Shown: in pieces, positions 1 through 6,699 of the stretch
How positions within the stretch are numbered: the first letter of the stretch is position 1
Layout of the letters: every line of letters starts with the position of its first letter
NCBI GenBank assembly: GCA_027296025.1
Contig: JAPUJU010000174.1
Span: 1 to 6,866, forward strand
Direction: 5' to 3'
DNA length: 6,866 bases
Source of the DNA: a bacterium
Lineage (GTDB): Bacteria; Krumholzibacteriota; Krumholzibacteriia; WVZY01
The notes under the pieces: generated by a model
Told to the model about the DNA's origin: nothing
Seen by the model: only the letters and a program-made list of their open reading frames with translations
Databases searched by the model: none
Made by a program: the position numbers and the translations under genes

Positions 1-108
1 AAGGGCTCCGAGGTACGAGTGAACCTTCGCGCCGTCATGGCGTACGAGGACCTGACGCTCGGTGAGGCGATCCGCGATGTTCTGGCGGGGGACGCCGAAG
101 CGTCCTGA
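1..108 (+). CDS. C-terminal end of an unidentified protein (partial, 5' cut by window edge)
   Basis: The first reading frame is open from base 1 to a TGA at 106-108 and encodes 35 residues beginning KGSEVRVNLRAVMAYEDLTL and ending GDAEAS. Codon third positions are mostly G or C, as in the genes that follow. The stop lies only 20 nt before the next start, on the same strand, so it is probably the upstream member of the same operon. I do not recognise the family from this tail. It has no membrane segment and no catalytic motif, and appears to be a mixed strand/helix ending typical of a soluble enzyme. The reality of the gene is inferred from frame, composition and spacing only. Confidence 0.55.
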   Translation, partial: KGSEVRVNLRAVMAYEDLTLGEAIRDVLAGDAEAS

Positions 109-128
109 AAAAAGAAACTGGATATCGC

Positions 129-1931
129 ATGCAAAACGTAAGAACACTCGAATTTGGAATCGATCGGCGACGCTTGGAGGGTGTCGTCACGAACGATGCG
201 TTTCCGGACGAACTGCTTGCGCCGCTGCAGTCACTCGCATCGGAGATAGTTGATCGTGTCACGAATGACACTGTTTCTATCTACGTTGGTTCCGATGATG
301 CGGACAGTGACGTGCGAAACCAGTTTGCGTTTGCACTCGTGCGCTCGGTCATGGCACATGTTCCAGACGTCCTGATGATCGACTGCGATTTTCTGGAGGT
401 TGGGTTGAGTGGTGCGGTGCCGCACAGCGACGGCCTCGGGTTTCTCGATCTACTCCTGTACGGGAGTTCTCTCGGAGCAATCACTCAGCAGGCGGTCGGC
501 GGGGTCAAGATCATTGGCGCCGGATCGTTTCCAGTTTCCAAAAAGAGTCCTTTCGTCATGGACGCGTTCCTTGCCGCACAACGCTATCTGTTGAACCAGT
601 CCAAATGTTTGATCTACGCGGGGCCGGTAACGGACGATGACGAGAACGTTCACCCCATCATTGAGCACGTCGATCTTCCCGTGCTCGTCCAGACGGGAAA
701 GCGTGTTCGCTCCGACATCCTCGACCCGCTTGAAGACAAGGTGTCGTCCGCGACTTCGGATCCTGTGTGGAGTGTGCGCATCGTTTCGCCGGCTGAGGGC
801 TCCGAGCAAGAGCGTCCAGAAGAGCACCCGAGTTCACCCCAGGAGCCGTCGACCCCGATCGAGTCGGCCGGTGGTACGGAGCGCGAAGAGGATTCAGCAA
901 AGCCCGACGAACCGCAGCCGGTGATTGTGATGCCGCACGTGGGATCTGAAACAGAACCACCGCCGAGACCGCCGATCGAAATGCCATACGACGGGACGGA
1001 AACGGCGTCACCGGCATCTGACGACGAGTCCGTACCGTCTGTGGACGAAATCGGCGAGATTCCCGCCTCGGACGTGGACGCTGAGCGGGTTGCCGGAGCG
1101 GAGGAAACGCCGGGCGCTGGGGCCGGGGTTGCGTCCGCCCCGGAAGGGAATGTCGAAGCCCCGGGAGATGTGGAGAAACTCGGTGACGAAGAAATACAAC
1201 GTAATCGCGCCGAAGAGGAACCGCCCGCCGGAGACCCCCGGGTCGACGGAGAGATTCGCGTGCGACGCAGGATAGCAGTTCGTTCGAGCAGTTCGGCCTT
1301 CCCGTGGGTCGTCGCAGCGATCGTTGCGGTCGGGCTCGTCGCGTTCGTCGTGTGGTGGCTGGTCGAAACGCGATCGGTGCTCGAGCCGCAGACGGGCCAG
1401 CAGGCACCGTCGCCCGCCCGGATGCAGCAGCCGGAAGAGGTTGTGCAGACCGAAGCAGCCGATGAAATCACCCCAGTCGATACGGACGAAGCGGTACGTG
1501 GCGGTCAACCCTCCACAACGGATTCAGGCGTTGCGGCACAGGAACAAACGCCACCTCCGGTGACATCAACAATCCCCTCGACGCCGGCCGCAACTGACCG
1601 AACGCGGGAGATGGGGATCGCCGAGTTTCGGTCCACCGCGCCGGGTGCGGAGAACATTTCCGCTACCAACACGCTCGAGGCATTCAGTGGGATGCTCTTT
1701 GTGCACGTTTTCTCTTTTGAAACGATGGAAGCTGCCGTTGTCGATGCTGAATACCTGGCCGGACGCGGATACAACATTGTGATCGCACTCGTGGACCTCG
1801 GAAGCCGGGGGGTATGGTACCGCGTCTACGTGGGGCCTCTCGCCGATGCTCGCGAGGCGAACCGCACGAAAATAAGACTGGACGAGAATCCGAGGGTTAA
1901 GTCTACTCGCGTGGAAAAGGTTCCCGATTGA
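129..1931 (+). CDS. Membrane-anchored SPOR-domain protein with a degenerate ParA/CpsD-like N-terminal domain
   Basis: This 600-residue protein has four parts. Residues ~48-192 follow the layout of a CpsD/MinD-type P-loop ATPase: a strand 'TVSIYVGS', then 'VLMIDCDF' (81-88) matching the deviant Walker A' D-x-D element, 'GLGFLDLLLYG' (102-112), 'VKIIGAG' (126-132), 'CLIYAGPV' (160-167) where Walker B should be, and 'DLPVLVQTGK' (182-191). The Walker A lysine and Ser/Thr are missing (GSDDADSD at 54-61) and so is the Walker B aspartate, so ATP binding is unlikely. Residues ~222-376 are a Pro/Glu/Asp-rich linker. Residues 391-412 form one transmembrane helix preceded by RVRRRIAVR, which predicts a cytoplasmic N-terminus. 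After a second linker, residues ~520-600 form a SPOR domain ('LFVHVFSFETMEAAV', 'WYRVYVGPLADAREA'), a fold known to bind denuded septal peptidoglycan. ATG at 129 is the only sensible start, although its Shine-Dalgarno is weak. It lies 61 nt before smc. The SPOR and membrane calls are firm; the ParA-like call is inferred from motif order. Confidence 0.85.
   Translation: MQNVRTLEFGIDRRRLEGVVTNDAFPDELLAPLQSLASEIVDRVTNDTVSIYVGSDDADSDVRNQFAFALVRSVMAHVPDVLMIDCDFLEVGLSGAVPHSDGLGFLDLLLYGSSLGAITQQAVGGVKIIGAGSFPVSKKSPFVMDAFLAAQRYLLNQSKCLIYAGPVTDDDENVHPIIEHVDLPVLVQTGKRVRSDILDPLEDKVSSATSDPVWSVRIVSPAEGSEQERPEEHPSSPQEPSTPIESAGGTEREEDSAKPDEPQPVIVMPHVGSETEPPPRPPIEMPYDGTETASPASDDESVPSVDEIGEIPASDVDAERVAGAEETPGAGAGVASAPEGNVEAPGDVEKLGDEEIQRNRAEEEPPAGDPRVDGEIRVRRRIAVRSSSSAFPWVVAAIVAVGLVAFVVWWLVETRSVLEPQTGQQAPSPARMQQPEEVVQTEAADEITPVDTDEAVRGGQPSTTDSGVAAQEQTPPPVTSTIPSTPAATDRTREMGIAEFRSTAPGAENISATNTLEAFSGMLFVHVFSFETMEAAVVDAEYLAGRGYNIVIALVDLGSRGVWYRVYVGPLADAREANRTKIRLDENPRVKSTRVEKVPD
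924..1004 (+). repeat. Imperfect duplicated motif in the acidic linker of the SPOR protein
   Basis: Two copies of a ten-residue motif lie 17 codons apart: IVMPHVGSET (residues 266-275, bases 924-953) and IEMPYDGTET (residues 283-292, bases 975-1004). They are separated by a short proline-rich stretch. The shared pattern is I-x-M-P-x-x-G-[ST]-E-T. It could be a short internal duplication or a repeated binding motif in an otherwise low-complexity linker. Two copies only, so chance similarity is possible. Confidence 0.4.
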
Positions 1932-1979
1932 ACTGGAAGTTGGTGCGCAGAAGCGCTGAATCTGGCATCGCGTCGATCT

Positions 1980-1985
1980 GGAGGG
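1980..1985 (+). promoter_or_regulatory. Ribosome binding site of smc (decides a TTG start)
   Basis: GGAGGG lies 7 nt upstream of the TTG at 1993-1995, an ideal Shine-Dalgarno and spacing. The protein read from that TTG begins MNLKKIEINGFKSF, exactly where SMC proteins normally begin, so this site settles a non-ATG start. The neighbouring genes lack a comparable site. Confidence 0.85.
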
Positions 1986-1992
1986 CTCCAAT

Positions 1993-4900
1993 TTGAATCT
2001 CAAGAAGATTGAAATAAACGGCTTCAAGTCGTTCATCCACCGAACCGAGCTGAACTTCAGCGGCGGTATCACGGCGGTTCTGGGCCCGAACGGGTGTGGC
2101 AAGACGAACATCGTGGACGCTACGCGATGGGTGTTGGGCGAGCAAAAGACGCGGATGCTCCGCAACACGAAGATGGAAAACGTGATTTTCAACGGGACGC
2201 GGGTGCGCAAACCGCTGGGAATGGCCGAAGTTCACATGACGCTCTCCAACGAGGACGGCTCCGTTTCGACCATCGACCAGGCCGAAATCCGGATCTCGAG
2301 ACGCCTGTATCGAAGCGGGCATAGCGAGTACTTCATTAACGGAGAACTCGCCCGGCTGAAGGACATCAAGAATATCCTGATCGACACGGGGCTCGGCAGC
2401 CACAACTACTCGATCATCGAACGCGAGATGGTCGACTCCGTGATCAGCGACAAGGACGATGACAAACGCTTCCTCATCGAAGAAGCGGCCGGTGTCACAC
2501 GGTACCGGATGCAGCGCGAAGAAGCGCTCCGCAAAATCAAACAGACGGAGACCGATCTAGAACGCCTTGGCGACATACTCGCCGAACTGGACAAGGAACT
2601 TCGCTCTTTGCACTACCAGCTGGGGAAAGCAAAGAGGTACACGCGCCTGAAGGAGAAAGTCGACGTGATGGAGTCGGCGCTCGTGAAGAAATCCCTGTTC
2701 GATATTCTTCAACAGATCGATTCCGTCAAAGAGGAAAGGAAATACCACGAAGGAATCACACTCTCGGATGAGAACGAGATCACGCTGCTGGAGGACCGCC
2801 TCCAGGAAGCCCGCATCGAGGCAACGGAAAAAGAGCGGCGCCTGGGAGACCTGCACGAGGGCCGTTACAAGATCAGCCAGGAACTGCAGCAGCACGAGGA
2901 GCGGATCGCGGTTTTGACCGAGCGAATTACCGTCGGCAAGAACCGGATGTTGGAAGACGGGGAAGAGATCGAACGGGCAACCCGCAAACTCTCCTCCCTC
3001 GAGAACGAGCGGAAGACGTTTGACGGCCGCGTCGAACAACAGGTGGCGGAGCTGACGAAAAAGGAAAAAGAGCTCCAGGAGCGCGACGCGACCCTCAATG
3101 TTTGCTCCCGCGAGCTTGCGGGATTAAAGACAAAACTGCGGGACAAGAAACAGCTCGTACTGGATCTCGTCCGCGAAAAGGAGCGCGTGCGGGGCACCAG
3201 GGAGCATCTGGAGACGAGGGCCACGGAGATTCTCGAAAAGATCAATGAATCCGCCAGGGAAAATGACGGGCTTCGGAAAACGGAAACAAAGCTCGCAGCA
3301 CTCGCCGCCGAGGCCGAGAAGCTAGTAATTGCGAAGAAAGCCCGCCTGACAGAAGTGCGCGCTCTGCTGGATGCGGTTTCTGTGAAGTCGGAGGAAGTCC
3401 TCGGCTCGTTGAGCACATGCGAGGAAGACTGGACACAGGCAAACATCGAACTTAACCGACTCACCGAGAAAAAAGAATACCTCACTCGGATCAAGGACGA
3501 GCACAGTCGCGCCGAGGGCGGTGTGCTTGCAGAGGAGCTGCGGCTAAAAGGAATTCTCGCAGACCACGTTCGCGTGGAAAAGAAGTACCGCCGCTGTTTC
3601 GAGGCGTGCCTTTCGCCTGTTCTCTCCGGCATACTGGCGGGTAGCAGGAAAGACGCGCTCGATGCGCTTTCACGGATCCGCAAGTCCGGTAACGGTCGCG
3701 TGCAGCTTCTTTACCCAGGCGATGGCAAGGGCCGCGAACGCGCGAAGACCATCGACGGGACGATTGGTCATGCACTAGATCACATCGAGGGAGACAAGGT
3801 CGTGATTCGTTATCTCGAACCGTACCTCGCGGATGTTTTGATCGCGGAAAACGTCGACAACGCGATCGGTGCGCTTCGGAACAATACGTCGGCCCGCATA
3901 GTCACACTCGACGGAGTTTTCTTCGATGGCGCCGGACGCATCGTGGTTGCTGGCGCCGATGATATCGACATGACCCTGCTCGAGTTCGAGACCAAGTTGA
4001 AGGAACTCAACGACCTCATCGAGCGAGTCGCCTCACGTGCTGAACGCCTCACGGAGCAGAAGTTCGCAATGAATGATTCGAAAACGCGGTTACTGGAGGA
4101 GGCTGCCGCCTTGCGGAAAGGGCTCGACGAAGCGGACGAGGAGGTTGGACGTATCAGTACGGAGCAACGTGGACACGAAATCGAGCTGGTTAAGGTGCGG
4201 GAGAAACTGAGGGCTCTCGAGAGTACGAACATCGAGCACCGGGCCGTTCTGGAAGAGATCGAGAAAAAACTGGCGAAAGCGGACGCGGATCCCCGGGATG
4301 AACCGACGATGGATGACGACGACCTGAGCACCCTCGAAGAGAAGGTTGTCGACATGGAGCGGGAGAAGGAAGGTTTAGCGGAAGCGGCCGGCAAGCTCCG
4401 TCTGGAGGTCGCGACGATTACGGGCAACATGGGAGCCGCCCGCGAAAAGCTGAATAACATTGTATCGCTCGACGGCGAATTGAAGGAACTCGTCGTCTCG
4501 CGGGAAGAGGACGCCGCGCGGTGCGCCACGGAAAATACGGTCTCCGAGGAGCAGATCGTTGAGACCCGAAGCGTGATAGCGGTTCTGCACGAACAGGTCG
4601 AGGGCGTCGAGAAAGAAATCGAGGGAGTGAAAGAGGGCTACGAAGAGATCCAGAAACGGTGCGGCGAGCTGGAGACGAACGTCAAACGGCTGAAGAACCA
4701 GTCGGAAGAGAAAAAGGAAAACTTGCAACGCTGTAACTTGGAGCTGGCAACGCTCGAAACACGCACCACGGGGCTCGTCGAGAAAGCGCGTGAGAACTTC
4801 AACCAGGACCTCGAAGCTTATACCAGAGACCGCGATCGATTCGATCCGGCGGAGTGGGAACAGCTCGACCTCGAGGATCTCGACGCGCTACGCACGAAAG

Positions 4901-5589
4901 TTGACCAGTTCGGCCCCGTCAACATGCTGGCCCTGGATGAATACACGGAGAAGAAAGATCGTTTCGATTTTCTCAGCAAACAGAAACAGGACCTTGACGA
5001 AGCGAAAGAGTCCCTCATCCTGGCTATCCGCCGGATCAACCGTGAGGCGCGCCGGCGTCTGAGCGAAACCTTCGAAAAGGTTCGCGAGAACTTCAAGTCC
5101 ACATTCCTCACGCTGTTCGATGGGGGTGAAGCGGATCTGCTTTTTGTGGACTCCGACGATCCGCTTGAAGCGAAGATCAAGATTGTCGCGAGCCCGAAAG
5201 GGAAGCGCTTGCACGACATTTCCAGTCTCTCCGGAGGAGAACGGGCGCTCGTGGCGCTGGCACTTCTGTTCGCGATTTACCTGGTGAAGCCGAGCCCGTT
5301 CTGCGTATTCGATGAAGTTGATGCGCCGCTGGATGACGCGAATATCGGTCGTTTTGTGGGGATGCTGCGGTCGTTCACGGACCGTACACAGTTCATCGTG
5401 ATAACCCACAACAAGAAGACAATGGAGGCTGCCGACAACCTCTACGGTGTCACCATGCAGGAGCCGGGTGTGTCGCGCATGATCTCCGTGCATATCGGCG
5501 AGGTCGATAAATTCACTGACAAAGGCGCAAAACGCCGCGCGGCCAGTATGACCGAACCCACCGGAGACGAGGTCCCCGTCCAGACATAG
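1993..5589 (+). CDS. smc: Chromosome segregation/condensation ATPase SMC
   Basis: SMC forms a ring-shaped dimer that, with ScpA and ScpB (not in this window), compacts and resolves the chromosome in the cytoplasm. At 1198 residues the length is normal. The N-terminal head has Walker A GPNGCGKTN (31-39) and the R-loop region 'MLRNTKMENVIFNGT'. A long coiled coil rich in Glu, Lys and Arg follows (~170-505), then the hinge (~509-655) and a returning coiled coil to ~1000. The C-terminal head carries the signature LSGGE (1079-1083), Walker B 'FCVFDEVD' (1103-1110; catalytic E1108), the D-loop 'APLDDAN' and the switch histidine H1139 in 'VITHN'. One oddity is that the Q-loop glutamine ('SQGK' in Bacillus) is replaced by R144 in 'IIEREMVD'. 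The hinge is also divergent, with 'EACLSP' where 'EAALG' is usual and without the usual paired glycines near its end. The start is TTG behind a strong Shine-Dalgarno. ftsY follows 34 nt downstream, probably in the same transcript. Identity is certain. Confidence 0.98.
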   Translation: MNLKKIEINGFKSFIHRTELNFSGGITAVLGPNGCGKTNIVDATRWVLGEQKTRMLRNTKMENVIFNGTRVRKPLGMAEVHMTLSNEDGSVSTIDQAEIRISRRLYRSGHSEYFINGELARLKDIKNILIDTGLGSHNYSIIEREMVDSVISDKDDDKRFLIEEAAGVTRYRMQREEALRKIKQTETDLERLGDILAELDKELRSLHYQLGKAKRYTRLKEKVDVMESALVKKSLFDILQQIDSVKEERKYHEGITLSDENEITLLEDRLQEARIEATEKERRLGDLHEGRYKISQELQQHEERIAVLTERITVGKNRMLEDGEEIERATRKLSSLENERKTFDGRVEQQVAELTKKEKELQERDATLNVCSRELAGLKTKLRDKKQLVLDLVREKERVRGTREHLETRATEILEKINESARENDGLRKTETKLAALAAEAEKLVIAKKARLTEVRALLDAVSVKSEEVLGSLSTCEEDWTQANIELNRLTEKKEYLTRIKDEHSRAEGGVLAEELRLKGILADHVRVEKKYRRCFEACLSPVLSGILAGSRKDALDALSRIRKSGNGRVQLLYPGDGKGRERAKTIDGTIGHALDHIEGDKVVIRYLEPYLADVLIAENVDNAIGALRNNTSARIVTLDGVFFDGAGRIVVAGADDIDMTLLEFETKLKELNDLIERVASRAERLTEQKFAMNDSKTRLLEEAAALRKGLDEADEEVGRISTEQRGHEIELVKVREKLRALESTNIEHRAVLEEIEKKLAKADADPRDEPTMDDDDLSTLEEKVVDMEREKEGLAEAAGKLRLEVATITGNMGAAREKLNNIVSLDGELKELVVSREEDAARCATENTVSEEQIVETRSVIAVLHEQVEGVEKEIEGVKEGYEEIQKRCGELETNVKRLKNQSEEKKENLQRCNLELATLETRTTGLVEKARENFNQDLEAYTRDRDRFDPAEWEQLDLEDLDALRTKVDQFGPVNMLALDEYTEKKDRFDFLSKQKQDLDEAKESLILAIRRINREARRRLSETFEKVRENFKSTFLTLFDGGEADLLFVDSDDPLEAKIKIVASPKGKRLHDISSLSGGERALVALALLFAIYLVKPSPFCVFDEVDAPLDDANIGRFVGMLRSFTDRTQFIVITHNKKTMEAADNLYGVTMQEPGVSRMISVHIGEVDKFTDKGAKRRAASMTEPTGDEVPVQT

Positions 5590-5623
5590 ACGAACGGTTC
5601 GTCGGACCGCTTGATCCTTCCGA

Positions 5624-6505
5624 ATGTTCGACCTGAAATCGAAACTGCAGAAAACGCGGGATGATTTCGTCTCTCCGCTGAAGAGACTGTTTCAGCGCGG
5701 TCCAAAAGTGACCGAGGAGGAGCAGGATGAAATCGAAGAACTCCTGCTTAGCTCCGACATGGGTGTCGAAGCGTCGGAGCGGATCATGGATTCGATTCGC
5801 GAGCAAGGCGAGACATCAGACTATCGCACGTTTCTCCGTGAAGAGTTCCTGCGGCTCTTGAACGACCCACCGGAGACGGCTCCGCTTTCCACGACGCCCC
5901 GGGCGATCCTCATAGTCGGTATCAATGGGGTCGGCAAGACGACGAGCATCGCCAAACTCGCCAACCACTACAAGAGCGAGGGAAAAAAGGTGCTGCTGGC
6001 AGCGGCGGACACGTTTCGCGCCGCCGCGCAGGATCAGCTGGGCGTCTGGGCGAAGCAGATTGGCATCGACATGGTCGCCCACAAGCCGGGCGGCGATCCG
6101 GCCGCCGTCGCGTTCGATGCCTGCAACGCCGCGAAGTCACGTGGCATGGACTACGTGATTATCGACACGGCGGGCCGGTTGCATACGCGTGTGAACCTGA
6201 TGGAGGAACTTCGGAAAATTAAACGCGCGTGCGAAAAGGTCCTCGGGTCCAATGCGGTTGACACGTACCTGACGCTGGACGCGACCCTCGGCCAGAACAG
6301 TCTGCATCAGGCTAGGGAGTTCACAAGGAGCCTCCACGCCGACGGCATTATCTTGACCAAGCTCGACAGTACCGCCAAGGGTGGGATTGTACTCGCCATC
6401 AAGGACACGCTCGGCGTGCCCGTCCGCTACATCGGCGCCGGCGAAGGCGTCGATGACTTCTCGGAGTTCGACGCGCAAACGTTCGTCGACGCGCTCCTGG
6501 GCTGA
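5624..6505 (+). CDS. ftsY: Signal recognition particle receptor FtsY
   Basis: FtsY is the membrane-associated SRP-receptor GTPase that docks Ffh/SRP-bound ribosomes at the Sec translocon for co-translational insertion of membrane proteins. The 293 residues comprise a helical N domain (~1-80, with 'LQKTRDDF') and a G domain with every GTPase motif: G1 GINGVGKTT (99-107), G2 DTFRAAA (129-135), G3 DTAGR (181-185), G4 TKLD (245-248) and G5 GAGE (271-274). The family's closing phrase is present as 'GVDDFSEFDAQTFVDALLG'. The acidic A domain of the E. coli protein is absent, as in many bacteria, leaving the minimal NG form. 'DATLGQNS' (219-226) differs slightly from the usual DATTGQNA. The ATG at 5624 fits: an in-frame TGA lies at 5612, and the N-terminus matches family starts. 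No Shine-Dalgarno precedes it, so translation may depend on the upstream smc ribosomes. It is the last clear gene of the operon. Confidence 0.98.
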   Translation: MFDLKSKLQKTRDDFVSPLKRLFQRGPKVTEEEQDEIEELLLSSDMGVEASERIMDSIREQGETSDYRTFLREEFLRLLNDPPETAPLSTTPRAILIVGINGVGKTTSIAKLANHYKSEGKKVLLAAADTFRAAAQDQLGVWAKQIGIDMVAHKPGGDPAAVAFDACNAAKSRGMDYVIIDTAGRLHTRVNLMEELRKIKRACEKVLGSNAVDTYLTLDATLGQNSLHQAREFTRSLHADGIILTKLDSTAKGGIVLAIKDTLGVPVRYIGAGEGVDDFSEFDAQTFVDALLG

Positions 6506-6699
6506 TCACATCGAACGTAAGAACGAATCTCCCGGCCGGAATGTTAGCGCAGGTAGGGCAGAGAGCGAAGGCGCCGAGTCTCTTCGCTCTCGAGGGCCGC
6601 GACGAGGAGGTAGTTTGGCGGCTAATTACTCCGACCTTACGAGCCGGTCCATGTGTTGTTGTCCAGCTTGACAACTCGCAGAGAGGTGTAGCACCGTAG
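6506..6699. other. Intergenic stretch downstream of ftsY
   Basis: No convincing gene is present on either strand. The stretch contains a 10-bp hairpin (6561-6591), the GC palindrome CCGGCCGG (6533-6540), a purine-rich Shine-Dalgarno-like AGGAGG (6605-6610), and a 6-bp inverted repeat GTTGTC/GACAAC (6658-6663 and 6670-6675). The 8-mer ACAACTCG at 6671-6678 recurs at 6703-6710, just past the end of this stretch. None of these makes a recognisable RNA gene, mobile-element end or CRISPR repeat. Confidence 0.5.
6561..6591 (+). terminator. Hairpin downstream of ftsY, possible terminator without a T-tract
   Basis: GAGAGCGAAG (6561-6570) and CTTCGCTCTC (6582-6591) are perfect inverted complements, giving a 10-bp stem around an 11-nt loop (6571-6581). 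It lies 56 nt after the ftsY stop codon, a plausible place for the operon to end. The bases that follow are CGAGGGCCGC with no run of T, so it does not meet the classical intrinsic terminator pattern. It might act with Rho, or stabilise the 3' end of the mRNA. Confidence 0.4.

Noticed and set aside
650..1471. Long reverse-strand reading frames (273 and 249 codons) opposite the SPOR protein's linker
   Set aside because: They are the complement of a GC-rich, Pro/Glu/Asp-rich coding stretch. The translations are Ser/Arg/Pro-rich low-complexity sequence with no domain, whereas the forward frame is continuous with a membrane helix and a SPOR domain.
1932..1992. Possible promoter between the SPOR gene and smc
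   Set aside because: TTGAAC occurs near 1929, but no matching -10 element lies at a suitable distance. The gap is short, so read-through from upstream is simpler.
2865..3683. Reverse-strand reading frame of 272 codons inside smc
   Set aside because: It is very rich in Ser, Arg and Phe, which is the expected antisense reading of a Glu/Lys-rich coiled coil. smc is intact on the other strand.
3810..4529. Reverse-strand reading frame of 239 codons inside smc
   Set aside because: Same antisense artefact of the coiled coil: Ser/Arg-rich with no recognisable domain.
5590..5611. Inverted repeat CGAAC-G-GTTCG in the smc-ftsY gap as a terminator
   Set aside because: A one-base loop cannot form a hairpin of this kind and there is no T-tract. 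The motif is short enough to arise by chance.
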